NCBI GenBank assembly: GCA_024763245.1
Contig: JANTFW010000003.1
Location: forward strand, 1-64,000
Source: Flavobacteriaceae bacterium
Lineage (GTDB): Bacteria > Bacteroidota > Bacteroidia > Flavobacteriales > Flavobacteriaceae
Direction: 5' to 3'
Length of the DNA: 64,000 bases
The first letter of the stretch is position 1, and every line of letters begins with the position of its first letter. A program made the position numbers and the translations under genes. Under the pieces are notes generated by a model, which saw nothing but the letters and a program-made list of their open reading frames with translations, had not been told where the DNA came from and made no database searches. This document shows, one piece after another, positions 8,620 to 17,609 of this stretch.

Positions 8620-9114
8620 GTGACGGCTGAACTCGAAAAGAGATTTATCAAAGAGTTAGAGGAAAATCAGAACATCATCCATAAAGTATGTAAAGCATAC
8701 ACTACAAATAGGGATGATCACAATGATTTATTCCAAGAAATTAGCATTCAGTTATGGAAAGCGTATGATAAATTTCGAGGGGATTCAAAATTTAGCACTT
8801 GGATGTATCGTGTGGCGCTTAACACAGCTATTTCGCTTTACAGAAAATCCAAAAGAAGTATAAAAACCGGCGAATTATATGATAATTCAAAAGAATTAAT
8901 CTATGAAGAATACGACGATACAACGGAAGTACAGTTAGCCACGCTGTACAAAATGATTCATCAATTAAATGATATTGAAAAAGCATTAGTACTCTTATAT
9001 TTAGAAGATAAATCGTATAGAGAAATAGCCCTTTGTTTAGGGATTAGTGAAGTAAATGCCCGTGTGAAAATGAATAGGACCAAAACAAAGTTAAAAAAAC
9101 TAGTAAACCCTTAG
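8620..9114 (+). CDS. ECF-type RNA polymerase sigma factor
   Basis: A 164-residue alternative sigma factor. Sigma region 2 is at about 20-90 (DLFQEISIQLWKAYDKFRGD, FSTWMYRVALNTAISLYRK) and region 4 at about 105-160 (IHQLNDIEKALVLLYLEDKS, YREIALCLGISEVNARVKMNR). The start is GTG; no ATG fits the expected N-terminus. The next gene begins one base after its stop and encodes a membrane protein in the position of an anti-sigma factor. The stimulus and regulon are unknown. Confidence 0.93.
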   Translation: MTAELEKRFIKELEENQNIIHKVCKAYTTNRDDHNDLFQEISIQLWKAYDKFRGDSKFSTWMYRVALNTAISLYRKSKRSIKTGELYDNSKELIYEEYDDTTEVQLATLYKMIHQLNDIEKALVLLYLEDKSYREIALCLGISEVNARVKMNRTKTKLKKLVNP

Positions 9115-9115
9115 A

Positions 9116-9736
9116 ATGGAAGATTTAAAACAATATAAAGACGTTTGGAGACAACAAGAATATAAGGATCTACAAGTAGATGAGAATACCCTTTCCCAAA
9201 TGATTCATCGTAAATCCTCATCAATCGTAAAATGGATATTTTATATCAGTTTGATTGAATTTCTGGTGCTAACACTCATCAATATTTTTGTAAAATTAGA
9301 TGAAAATGAAACCGATCTAAAACAGATGGGACTCGGTCAATTTATGAATTGGATTACTATTATTGTAGGCTATATTATTCCTTTATTTTTTATCTATCTT
9401 TTTTATAAAAATTACAAACAAATTTCAGTAACCTCTACCACTAAAGCACTAATTCATAGTATTCTTAAAACACGAAAAACGGTTATGTATTATATCATAA
9501 CCATTGTGCTTGCCATTACCATTACACTGTTGTATAGCACTTATGCTATTTTACATTCTCCAGAATACGCAGGTCTATTAGCTGATTATAGCACTAATGG
9601 TGAATTACTATTGTGGGGCATTGTTATCTTATTTATCCTAGCAGTAGATGGTTTATTACTCTTATTCTATTTTTTATTATATGGATTATTAGTACGTAAA
9701 TTAATTTTTAATTATAAAGAACTAACTAAACAATAA
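9116..9736 (+). CDS. Four-helix membrane protein, putative anti-sigma partner
   Basis: The 206-residue protein has a cytoplasmic N-terminus of about 35 residues (LKQYKDVWRQQEYKDL) and four membrane segments (about 38-60, 80-102, 120-142, 160-192). It is one base downstream of the ECF sigma gene and must be translationally linked to it. In Bacteroidota this position is often filled by a membrane protein whose N-terminus binds the sigma factor. I see no zinc-binding anti-sigma motif, so the role comes from context only. Confidence 0.7.
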   Translation: MEDLKQYKDVWRQQEYKDLQVDENTLSQMIHRKSSSIVKWIFYISLIEFLVLTLINIFVKLDENETDLKQMGLGQFMNWITIIVGYIIPLFFIYLFYKNYKQISVTSTTKALIHSILKTRKTVMYYIITIVLAITITLLYSTYAILHSPEYAGLLADYSTNGELLLWGIVILFILAVDGLLLLFYFLLYGLLVRKLIFNYKELTKQ

Positions 9737-9754
9737 AGGAGTTGAATATAAACA

Positions 9755-10013
9755 ATGGGTTTAAAAGGAAGTTGGACACAAGTAAATAATAAAACTGTCA
9801 AATCTGCAAAAATGAAAGATTAGTTAATTTCTGAATTATAAACTGTCCTATTTTTAGGGAAAGCTATTTTTTTAGGGAAGGCTACAGGGAGTAATAACTG
9901 CCGTAATATTAGTGCACTATTTCAGTTCAAACAAACCGGACTTAATTATATGAACTATCATTTTTATTGTGGTAATTCAAGGCGCTTTCCGAATACTAAA
10001 AATAAGTAAATAA
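9755..10013 (+). pseudogene. Decayed small membrane-protein gene
   Basis: An ATG opens MGLKGSWTQVNNKTVKSAKMKD and then a TAG. The same frame continues past TAG and TAA into LFLGKAIFLGKATG. The neighbouring frame then carries GVITAVILVHYFSSNKPDLI, a TGA, and TIIFIVVIQGAFRILKISK before TAA. The two hydrophobic stretches look like membrane helices joined by a loop, so this reads as a gene of about 85 codons broken by three in-frame stops and one frameshift. It lies 18 bases after the membrane partner of the sigma factor and was perhaps a third gene of that operon. I do not recognise the family. Confidence 0.45.
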
Positions 10014-10172
10014 TGTAAACAACATAGAAGCCCAGATATAATTAAGAACTTATTCTTGACTATTTACGAAAATTCACGCTCACTTTCTATATGGTTTTTA
10101 TTTACTAGATTTGAAACGTATACATATCACTAATCTTATCAAAAAAACAGCTATTATAGCCCACTACTAGTA

Positions 10173-10982
10173 ATGTCAAAAGAAAAGAATTATATAGAAA
10201 TTAACCGACAATCCTGGAACAACAGGACAGATGCACATATTAAATCTGAATTTTACGATGTAGAAAATTTCATCAAAGGAAAAACTTCATTAAATAGTAT
10301 TGAGCTAGCATTACTTGGTGATCTAACGAATAAAACGATTCTTCATTTACAATGTCATTTTGGGCAAGATACCATTTCTTTAAGCCGACTCGGGGCAGAA
10401 GTTACAGGGGTAGATTTTTCTAATAAAGCTATAGAAAAAGCAAAAAAGATGGCAACAGCTACTAACTCGAAAGCAACATTTATCTGTTGCGATATTTATG
10501 ACTTACCGGAACATTTGGACAATCAATTTGACATTATTTTTACCAGTTATGGAACAATTGGTTGGTTACCGGACATCGACAAGTGGGCAAAAATCGTATC
10601 AAAATACATAAAACCCAACGGACAGTTTGTTTTTGTAGAATTTCATCCAGTTGTTTGGATGTTTGACGAAAATTTTAAGAAAATCACTTATCGATATTTT
10701 AATTCTGGAGCAATTATAGAGCAGGAAACAGGAACCTATGCTGACAAAAATGCAACTATATCGCAAGAATATGTAATGTGGAATCACAGCTTGAGTGAAG
10801 TAATTAACAGCCTAATAAATAACGGACTAGAAATAAAATCTTTTAACGAATACGACTATTCTCCTTATAATTGTTTTAATAACACTATAGAAAGTAAACC
10901 TAAAAAATATAGAATACAACATTTAACAAATAAGATTCCAATGGTGTATTCAATAGTTGCAAAAAAGAAAGACCAGAGCTAA
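10173..10982 (+). CDS. Class I SAM-dependent methyltransferase
   Basis: A 269-residue methyltransferase with a Rossmann-like fold. Motif I is ILHLQCHFGQDTISL, the acidic end of strand 2 is VTGVDFS, and the motif II/post-I region is FICCDIYDLPEHLDNQFDII. The N-terminus (INRQSWNNRTDAHIKSEFY) is typical of stand-alone small-molecule methyltransferases found across Bacteroidota. The substrate cannot be read from sequence. It stands alone, about 160 bases after the decayed gene and converging on menB. Confidence 0.88.
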   Translation: MSKEKNYIEINRQSWNNRTDAHIKSEFYDVENFIKGKTSLNSIELALLGDLTNKTILHLQCHFGQDTISLSRLGAEVTGVDFSNKAIEKAKKMATATNSKATFICCDIYDLPEHLDNQFDIIFTSYGTIGWLPDIDKWAKIVSKYIKPNGQFVFVEFHPVVWMFDENFKKITYRYFNSGAIIEQETGTYADKNATISQEYVMWNHSLSEVINSLINNGLEIKSFNEYDYSPYNCFNNTIESKPKKYRIQHLTNKIPMVYSIVAKKKDQS

Positions 10983-11099
10983 AATCACAACAAAGTAAAG
11001 TAATTTAGCTACAATTACGTCAAACGCTTTATTAGAAAGTTTAAACCACCCTATTTTGAATACTATTTACCGTGATACAAAAGCGTAGAGATGCTATTT

Positions 11100-11921
11100 T
11101 TAGGGAAATTTCGGGTATTTCTTAAAATTGGGTTCTCTTTTCTCCAAAAATGCATGTTTACCTTCTTGTGCTTCCTCCATTAAATAAAACATCAAGGTAG
11201 CATCACCGGCTAGTTGCATTAAACCATGTTGGCCATCCAATTCGGCATTTAAGGATCGTTTAATCATTCGCAAGGCCATAGGTGAACGTTTTTGCATCGT
11301 TTTACACCAAGCTACTGTGGTATCTTCTAAATCTTCTAGAGGCACCACTTTATTGACCATACCCATTTTCTCTGCTTCTTCAGCTGTATATTGTTCACAT
11401 AAAAACCAAATCTCTCTGGCTTTCTTTTGTCCGACATGTCGTGCTAAATACGAAGATCCAAAACCTCCATCAAAACTACCAACCTTTGGACCGGTTTGTC
11501 CAAAACGTGCATTATCACTGGCAATAGTCAAATCGCAAACCACATGCAGTACGTGACCACCTCCTATCGCATAGCCATTAACCATGGCAATTACCGGTTT
11601 GGGCAACTCTCGTAAACGTTTGTGAATATCCAGTACGTTTAATCTCGGCACACCATCATCACCAACATAACCGCCAACGCCTTTTACATTTTGATCACCA
11701 CCACTACAAAAAGCCTTATCTCCGGCTCCTGTAAGTACCACAACATCTATGTCATTATCTTCTCTACACACCTCTAGAGCATCTAATATCTCAAAATTAG
11801 TCTTAGGTCTAAAAGCATTGTAAACTTCAGGTCTATTAATTGTAATCTTGGCAATTCCTTCAAAAAATTCAAATAAAATATCCTCATATTCTTTGATGGC
11901 TTTCCATTCTCTTTTTGGCAT
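11100..11921 (-). CDS. menB: 1,4-dihydroxy-2-naphthoyl-CoA synthase
   Basis: The 273-residue crotonase-family enzyme closes the second ring of menaquinone by converting o-succinylbenzoyl-CoA to DHNA-CoA. Crotonase features are [17 protein letters not shown] (oxyanion-hole loop) and [21 protein letters not shown]. MenB-specific features are [12 protein letters not shown] near the N-terminus, [19 protein letters not shown] and the C-terminal [14 protein letters not shown]. The length is usual for MenB. It is not in a visible men operon here, but isochorismate synthase and a MenI-like thioesterase lie 8 kb away. Confidence 0.96.
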   Translation of the reverse strand: MPKREWKAIKEYEDILFEFFEGIAKITINRPEVYNAFRPKTNFEILDALEVCREDNDIDVVVLTGAGDKAFCSGGDQNVKGVGGYVGDDGVPRLNVLDIHKRLRELPKPVIAMVNGYAIGGGHVLHVVCDLTIASDNARFGQTGPKVGSFDGGFGSSYLARHVGQKKAREIWFLCEQYTAEEAEKMGMVNKVVPLEDLEDTTVAWCKTMQKRSPMALRMIKRSLNAELDGQHGLMQLAGDATLMFYLMEEAQEGKHAFLEKREPNFKKYPKFP

Positions 11922-12042
11922 AATATTGGTTTAATAATAGTTTGTGTACGGATAAATATTCGTACGGTATCACTTTAAGTTGTACAAAACTATTCAAAAA
12001 AAATAAAAAAGTGTTATTTTTGGGATTTAATCCTTGCATATT

Positions 12043-13398
12043 ATGAAAAAATTAATTTACCTCACCCTATTACTCCTATCTAGCTCCTTGCTTTTTGGTC
12101 AGAAAGTAATTTATAAAGATTTTAATTCTATTGAACTGAGCACTACGCGCACACTAAAAATATATATTCCGCCCTCATACGAGAAAGACAGTACACGATT
12201 ATATCCGTTAACGGTACTTTTTGACGGTGATTTCTTATTTGATGTATATGTAGGCAACGCTACCCTATTTGCCCAAAGAGATAAAGCCCCTGAACAAATA
12301 ATTGTGGGAATTATTCAAAATGATCACAAAGAACGCTATACCGATTGTTCGTATGATAAGGTAAATGGTTTGCCTACTGAAGATGCTGAACGATTCTACC
12401 GATTTGTAAGAGCAGAATTGCTTGATTATATGGAATCTCATTATCGTTTATCTCCATTTAGAACCTTAGTAGGTACAACACTAACAGCCAATTTTGTCAA
12501 TTATTTTGTCATAGAAGATGAGCCTGCTTTTGATGCATTTATCAATATCAACCCTTATTATGGGCCCGATATGCCCACTTTTTTAGAAAACACCCTAAGT
12601 CTAGGAAGGCGCAGTAAAATGTATTATTACCTGAATTCCGGCCCATATAATAGTAAAGAAAAACATGAGAGGATAGAGCAAGTAGCTCATTTAATCACCG
12701 ATATTAATGACCCCAATATCCTTTTTAAATACGATACCTTTAAATCTACTAAAACAGCCTCTATAGGTCAGGCTATACCTGCTGCCTTGGCGTTTATTTT
12801 CGATATTTATTCGGCTATCTCTAAAGAGGAGTTTGCCCTTAATGTACAACATCTTTCACCCCCTGACGCCATAGATTATGTAAAGAATAAATACGTAGAA
12901 ATTGACTACCTGTTTGGTACCAATATGAAGATTAGAGAACGTGATATTTACGCCATAGAATCTATTGTCATAGACCAAGAAAATGGTGATTATTTGGCTG
13001 AGTTTGGTGATATGATTAACAAATTATACCCCGAATCACCATTAAGTGATTACTATATTGGTATGTTTTATGAAAAAGCCGGAAAATACAAACAAGCGCT
13101 CAAAAACTATAAAAACGGTTATGCCAAAATGGACGAGAATGGAGAAGACGCCGAAGCCTACTATCAAAATATAGAACGGGTTCTCAACAGGCAAGATGAA
13201 ATTATCGAGCAAGAAGAGTTAGAAAAAGCCGAAAAAGAAGCGAACAAAGAAGCTTATAAAGAACAACGTGAGGCCGAAAAAGAAGCCGAAAAGGAAGCCA
13301 AAAAGGCTAAAAAAGAAGAATGGGAAAACACAAAAGAACAACGTAAAGAAGAAGAAAAGAAAATGCGTGAAAAATACCGAAAGAATAACAAAGAATAA
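12043..13398 (+). CDS. Secreted esterase-fold protein with degenerate active site
   Basis: A signal peptide (MKKLIYLTLLLLSSSLLFGQ) precedes an alpha/beta-hydrolase domain of the esterase D type (about 20-270; RTLKIYIPPSYEKDS, YPLTVLFDGDFLFD). The nucleophile elbow, normally GHSxGG-like, reads LVGTTLTANF, so the catalytic Ser is replaced by Thr and the elbow glycines are partly lost. A TPR-like stretch follows (about 335-375) and the protein ends in a highly charged K/E coiled coil. The ORF-track start at 12034 is TTG; the ATG three codons inside gives a clean signal peptide. It is probably a non-catalytic or altered esterase. The C1 peptidase follows 16 bases later. Confidence 0.8.
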   Translation: MKKLIYLTLLLLSSSLLFGQKVIYKDFNSIELSTTRTLKIYIPPSYEKDSTRLYPLTVLFDGDFLFDVYVGNATLFAQRDKAPEQIIVGIIQNDHKERYTDCSYDKVNGLPTEDAERFYRFVRAELLDYMESHYRLSPFRTLVGTTLTANFVNYFVIEDEPAFDAFININPYYGPDMPTFLENTLSLGRRSKMYYYLNSGPYNSKEKHERIEQVAHLITDINDPNILFKYDTFKSTKTASIGQAIPAALAFIFDIYSAISKEEFALNVQHLSPPDAIDYVKNKYVEIDYLFGTNMKIRERDIYAIESIVIDQENGDYLAEFGDMINKLYPESPLSDYYIGMFYEKAGKYKQALKNYKNGYAKMDENGEDAEAYYQNIERVLNRQDEIIEQEELEKAEKEANKEAYKEQREAEKEAEKEAKKAKKEEWENTKEQRKEEEKKMREKYRKNNKE

Positions 13399-13414
13399 TA
13401 CTAAATAAAAAAAT

Positions 13415-14539
13415 ATGATAGCATTTAAAAAAATAATACAACTGATTATTCTGACATTCTCGCTGAGTGTTTTTGCCCAAGAATACCAATTTAAAACGAT
13501 TGTGGATCTAGAAACCAGCAGTGTCAAAAGCCAAGGGCAAACCGGCACGTGTTGGAGTTTTTCTACTACTTCTTTTTTAGAATCTGAGATTTACAGAATA
13601 AATCATCGAGATATTGATATGGCTGAAATGTATCTGGTACGAGCTACTTACGATAAAAAAGCTTGGAACTATGTAATGAGACAAGGAAAAACCCAGCTGA
13701 GTGAAGGAGGATTAGCACACGATGTCATTAATGCCGTTGCTTCAGATGGGTTGGTGCCTCAAAGCGCTTTTACCGATATTTTTGGAAATAACAAAATCTA
13801 CAATCACAGTGATGTGGTACCTGCAATACAAAAAATTCTTGATGCCTATATTAAAAACGATGTACACTCCAAATATCCCCATTGGAAAAGAGTAATTGAT
13901 AGTATCTTAGATGAAAAGATTGGAAAAAAACCACCGTCTTTTTTCTTTGACAATAAAAAATTCACCCCTAAAGAATTTGCTGCATATTTAAAAATTAAAC
14001 CGAAGGATTATATTAGTATTACTTCTTTTACACATCAAAAGCCCTACACAAAATTCATATTAAATATTCCGGATAATTTTTCGAATGGTAGTTTTATTAA
14101 TGTTCCGCTAGATAGTTTGGTTGCAATCACAAAAAAAGCGCTTAAAAAAGGGTATACTGTTGCCTTAGATGTGGATGTCTCCGAAAAAGGTTTTTCAGCT
14201 AAGTATGGACTTGCCGTACTTCCTGACACTGAGAACGAAACCGAGATTTATAAATCATTTACACAGATTTATCCGGAAAAAAAGGTAAATGCGGCACTAC
14301 GCCAAAACGAATTTGAAAATTATAATACCACCGACGATCATCTTATGCATATAACAGGAATTGTAGAAGATCAAAAAGGAAATCAATATTTTAAAGTAAA
14401 AAATTCTTGGGGAAACAATAGTGCCAGAGTGGGTAATAATGGTTTTATTTATATGTCCATACCCTATTTTAGATTAAAAACCATATCGATTTTATTACAT
14501 AAAGAGGCACTAGATTCTAAATTACATCGAATTGAATAA
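13415..14539 (+). CDS. Secreted C1-family cysteine peptidase
   Basis: A 374-residue papain-fold peptidase of the bleomycin hydrolase/aminopeptidase C type with a signal peptide (ending SLSVFAQ). The active site is complete: Gln and Cys in VKSQGQTGTCWSFS, His in DDHLMHITGIV and Asn in KVKNSWGNNS. The signal peptide predicts an envelope or secreted location, unlike cytoplasmic bleomycin hydrolase. Its stop codon overlaps the start of the next gene by 8 bases, which suggests an operon with the preceding esterase-like gene and the following nuclease. Confidence 0.92.
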   Translation: MIAFKKIIQLIILTFSLSVFAQEYQFKTIVDLETSSVKSQGQTGTCWSFSTTSFLESEIYRINHRDIDMAEMYLVRATYDKKAWNYVMRQGKTQLSEGGLAHDVINAVASDGLVPQSAFTDIFGNNKIYNHSDVVPAIQKILDAYIKNDVHSKYPHWKRVIDSILDEKIGKKPPSFFFDNKKFTPKEFAAYLKIKPKDYISITSFTHQKPYTKFILNIPDNFSNGSFINVPLDSLVAITKKALKKGYTVALDVDVSEKGFSAKYGLAVLPDTENETEIYKSFTQIYPEKKVNAALRQNEFENYNTTDDHLMHITGIVEDQKGNQYFKVKNSWGNNSARVGNNGFIYMSIPYFRLKTISILLHKEALDSKLHRIE

Positions 14540-15620
14540 TTTATATGCCATTGTCGATCTAGAAACTACCGGCGGTAGTGTAAACGACGAACAAATAACG
14601 GAGATTGCTATTTATCGCTACGATGGTCATAGTATCGTAGATCAATTTGCCAGTTTGGTGAATCCCGAACGCAAAATTCAACCTTTTGTCGTAAAACTAA
14701 CGGGTATTACAGATGCTATGGTAAAGAAAGCTCCAAAATTTCAAGAAGTTGCTAAACGTGTTGTCGAAATTACCGAAAACTGTATTCTGGTAGCCCATAA
14801 TGCCGATTTTGATTATAGGGTACTGAGAAAATCTTTTAAAAATTTGGGATACGATTACAAACGAAACACCTTAGACACCGTACAGCTTAGCAAAAATCTA
14901 ATTCCAGATTTACCGTCTTATAGTCTGGGGCGCTTATGTAAATCTTTGGGAATACCTGTAGCCAACCGACATAGAGCTGATGGTGATGCTTTTGCTACAG
15001 TTAGCCTTTTAGAATTACTTTTACAAAAAGATACAGAAAAAACAATCATTAAAGAAAGTATAAAAGATGCAGCTGTATCACTAAAAAAAGAGAAACTTAC
15101 AACCGTTATTAAAGATGTACCCCCAAGTACCGGTGTGTTCTATATTCATCAGAGTAATGGGCGAATTATGTATATTGGCAAGGGAAAAAATATGCGTAGT
15201 AAGTTAAGCCAACTCTTGTCTAAAAAATCAAAAAAAGCATTGAATATACAAAGCAAGTTAGCCTCTGTAAGTTATGATGAATCCGGTAATTATGTTATGG
15301 CTCGATTAATTTTTAATCAAAAAGTTGCCACCCATAAACCTCGATTTAATAGCAATTATTTCCATTTAGCCCAGCCTGTTACTTTCAATCATCCTGATAT
15401 GCTTCTGATAGGACATGGACGCAAAACAGGAGAAAAATCAGTGATATTGGTAGAACAAAATAATTTATCCGGTTATGCCTTTATCGACTTAGAATACCAA
15501 ATAACTAATATAGAAGTACTTAAAAATTTATTAAGTCCTTTAGACGATAGCTTAGACAATCGTTATATTGTCAAGAGCAGCTTACTAAAAAATAGAATAG
15601 AAAGAATTATTCGTTTATAA
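14532..15620 (+). CDS. DnaQ-like exonuclease fused to GIY-YIG nuclease domain
   Basis: The 362-residue protein combines a DEDDh 3'-5' exonuclease domain (1-170) with a GIY-YIG domain of the UvrC/Cho type (about 200-280). Exonuclease residues are in IVDLETTG, LVAHNADFDYRVL and HRADGDAFATV. The GIY-YIG part reads GVFYIHQSNGRIMYIGKGKN, followed by MRSKL with the expected Arg. The combination is a known class thought to act in DNA repair. The start is TTG inside the end of the C1 peptidase gene; no ATG lies upstream of the VDLETTG motif. Confidence 0.9.
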   Translation: MNNLYAIVDLETTGGSVNDEQITEIAIYRYDGHSIVDQFASLVNPERKIQPFVVKLTGITDAMVKKAPKFQEVAKRVVEITENCILVAHNADFDYRVLRKSFKNLGYDYKRNTLDTVQLSKNLIPDLPSYSLGRLCKSLGIPVANRHRADGDAFATVSLLELLLQKDTEKTIIKESIKDAAVSLKKEKLTTVIKDVPPSTGVFYIHQSNGRIMYIGKGKNMRSKLSQLLSKKSKKALNIQSKLASVSYDESGNYVMARLIFNQKVATHKPRFNSNYFHLAQPVTFNHPDMLLIGHGRKTGEKSVILVEQNNLSGYAFIDLEYQITNIEVLKNLLSPLDDSLDNRYIVKSSLLKNRIERIIRL

Positions 15621-15653
15621 ATTATACAAAATCATTTACTCAAAAAAACAACT

Positions 15654-17609
15654 ATGAAAAGAATTATTCTTATACTCTTAGTACTTACCACCAACTTAAG
15701 TTTTGCCCAAAAATCCGATTTTCCTGAATGGGGAAAATTTTCTAATTATGAAAAAAACTTAACCGTTTACGAAAAAGACAACTCGGCACATGCCGTAGTT
15801 CTCGATGAAGTGGGCTATGCCTATGTGGAAAGCGGAGGCGATTACAACATCATCCTTAAAGTATATCGTAAAATAAAAATATTGGATAAAGAAGGCGTAA
15901 ACCAAGCGAATATTCGCAAAAAAATTTACAAAAAAAATGAACTAAAAAAAATTGTTGGGACAACCACTAATTTTGTAAATGGTAAAGCTGTAGTTACAAA
16001 GCTTTCTAAATCTCAAGTGTTTACAGAAAAGGTCTCCGAAGATTACAAAACAGTTACATTTACCTTACCCAATGTTAAAGTGGGTAGTATCATTGAATAT
16101 TCATATAAGATTAGGACGCCCTTTCACCATACATTTGCCGGTGGATGGACTTTTCAAAATAGCATTCCCACGCTAAAAAGCAGTTACTTTGCCAAGATTC
16201 CCGGTTTTTGGAACTATCACATCTCTACGAAAGGCATTTCTAATCCACAGTTTCAACAAAACACACTGATAAAAGACTGTATATCTGTTAATAGTACCGT
16301 GGCGGAATGCCTGTTTCTGGAACTTAGCCTCTATGATATTCCGGCTTTTATTAAAGAAGATTTTGCTACCAGCTCTGATAATTTTTTAAAACAGATTAAA
16401 TTTGAATTAAGAACGTTCACCGATGCCACAGGAACAGTTATTCATTTTAACAAGGAATGGAAAGATACCGACAAACGACTATTTAGAGACCAACAATTCG
16501 GCAGACAATTTAACGACCTTAGATTTATAAAAAAACATTTACCTCCCAAAATTTTTGAAGAACAAGATCCCCTATCCAAAGCAAAAAAAGTATATACATT
16601 CATCCAAAATAATTTTAGGTGGAATCATCAAAACAAGCTTTTCTGGGAGTTCAATACCAAAAAAGCATACGAGACTAAAGAAGGTAGCATGGTAGAGATT
16701 AATCTGTCCTTAATACAAGCCCTAAAGGCTGCTGGAATCTCCACCGATATTGCGCTACTTTCTACCAGAGATAATGGTTTTGTCACCAAAATTCATCCCG
16801 CCATTAGCGATTTTAATTATTTGGTTGCCCATATTAAAATAAAAGGTGTTGATTATTTTTTAGATGCCACCGACAAAAAATTACCTTTCGGTTTTTTACC
16901 TTATAAATGTCTAAATGGAGATATCCGTATTTTTAATACAAATAAAGCCAGTTACTGGTTTCCCTATACACCGAAAAGTAAAAATGAAACCCTAGTCTAT
17001 GCCCTAGGTCAAATCAACGAAGATGGCAGTGTTGAAATGAAAACCCGATATATTTATAACGGTTATACAGCTATTGAAAAAAGAGAGGAAATGCTTGAAG
17101 AATCTGTCGAAACTTATAAAAAAGATTTAATAGATCAATTAGAAGATTTTGAAATTGTTGAGCATACGATTGAACAACTTGATCAAACGGAAAAACCCCT
17201 AATTGAAACTCTTGAGGTAACCTATGATTCCGACTTTTTAAACGATGATAATATTTACTTTAAACCTTTTATCATAAAAAGGTTCAAAACCAATCCTTTT
17301 ACCCTCAAAGAGCGTCAATATCCGGTTGATCTAGGTTATAAAAGAAACTTTATGTATAACCTGACTTTCCATATTCCGGAAGTATATACGGTAAAAAGCC
17401 TTCCCAAGAACAGAAAAATAATCTTACCCGATAATGGTGGAGAATTAGTTTACTTACTGACTGAAACAGAGAATAAAATAATGATTAAATTTTCTTTTTC
17501 TCTTGATAAAACACAGTATCTACCTCAAGAATATAACTATTTAAAAGAAATGTTTTCACAACTCATCCTAGCTCAAAACGAGATGGTCATTTTAGAAAAA
17601 AATAAATAA
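15654..17609 (+). CDS. DUF3857 / transglutaminase-fold exported protein
   Basis: The 651-residue protein has a signal peptide (MKRIILILLVLTTNLSFAQ), a DUF3857 domain (about 60-230; YKTVTFTLPNVKVGSIIEYS), a transglutaminase-like domain (about 275-400) and a C-terminal beta-rich DUF3858-like region. In active transglutaminases the motif before the second helix contains Cys; here it reads GSMVEINLSLIQALKAAGIS, with no Cys, so catalysis is unlikely. His and Asp equivalents are present near FNYLVAHIKIKGVDYFLDAT. The family is frequent in Bacteroidota and its role is unknown. Confidence 0.88.
   Translation: MKRIILILLVLTTNLSFAQKSDFPEWGKFSNYEKNLTVYEKDNSAHAVVLDEVGYAYVESGGDYNIILKVYRKIKILDKEGVNQANIRKKIYKKNELKKIVGTTTNFVNGKAVVTKLSKSQVFTEKVSEDYKTVTFTLPNVKVGSIIEYSYKIRTPFHHTFAGGWTFQNSIPTLKSSYFAKIPGFWNYHISTKGISNPQFQQNTLIKDCISVNSTVAECLFLELSLYDIPAFIKEDFATSSDNFLKQIKFELRTFTDATGTVIHFNKEWKDTDKRLFRDQQFGRQFNDLRFIKKHLPPKIFEEQDPLSKAKKVYTFIQNNFRWNHQNKLFWEFNTKKAYETKEGSMVEINLSLIQALKAAGISTDIALLSTRDNGFVTKIHPAISDFNYLVAHIKIKGVDYFLDATDKKLPFGFLPYKCLNGDIRIFNTNKASYWFPYTPKSKNETLVYALGQINEDGSVEMKTRYIYNGYTAIEKREEMLEESVETYKKDLIDQLEDFEIVEHTIEQLDQTEKPLIETLEVTYDSDFLNDDNIYFKPFIIKRFKTNPFTLKERQYPVDLGYKRNFMYNLTFHIPEVYTVKSLPKNRKIILPDNGGELVYLLTETENKIMIKFSFSLDKTQYLPQEYNYLKEMFSQLILAQNEMVILEKNK

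Noticed and set aside
9850-9885. Direct repeat TTTTAGGGAA(A/G)GCTA
   Set aside because: It encodes the repeated LGKA segment of the decayed gene and does not recur as an independent repeat.
11945-11975. Inverted repeat GTACG...CGTAC between menB and the esterase-fold gene
   Set aside because: Only five paired bases with a 10-base loop and no T run, too weak to call an operator or terminator.
13219-13548. Phe-rich minus-strand ORF of 109 residues
   Set aside because: It is the antisense of the K/E-rich tail of the esterase-fold gene; GAA/AAA codons read backwards give the Phe run.
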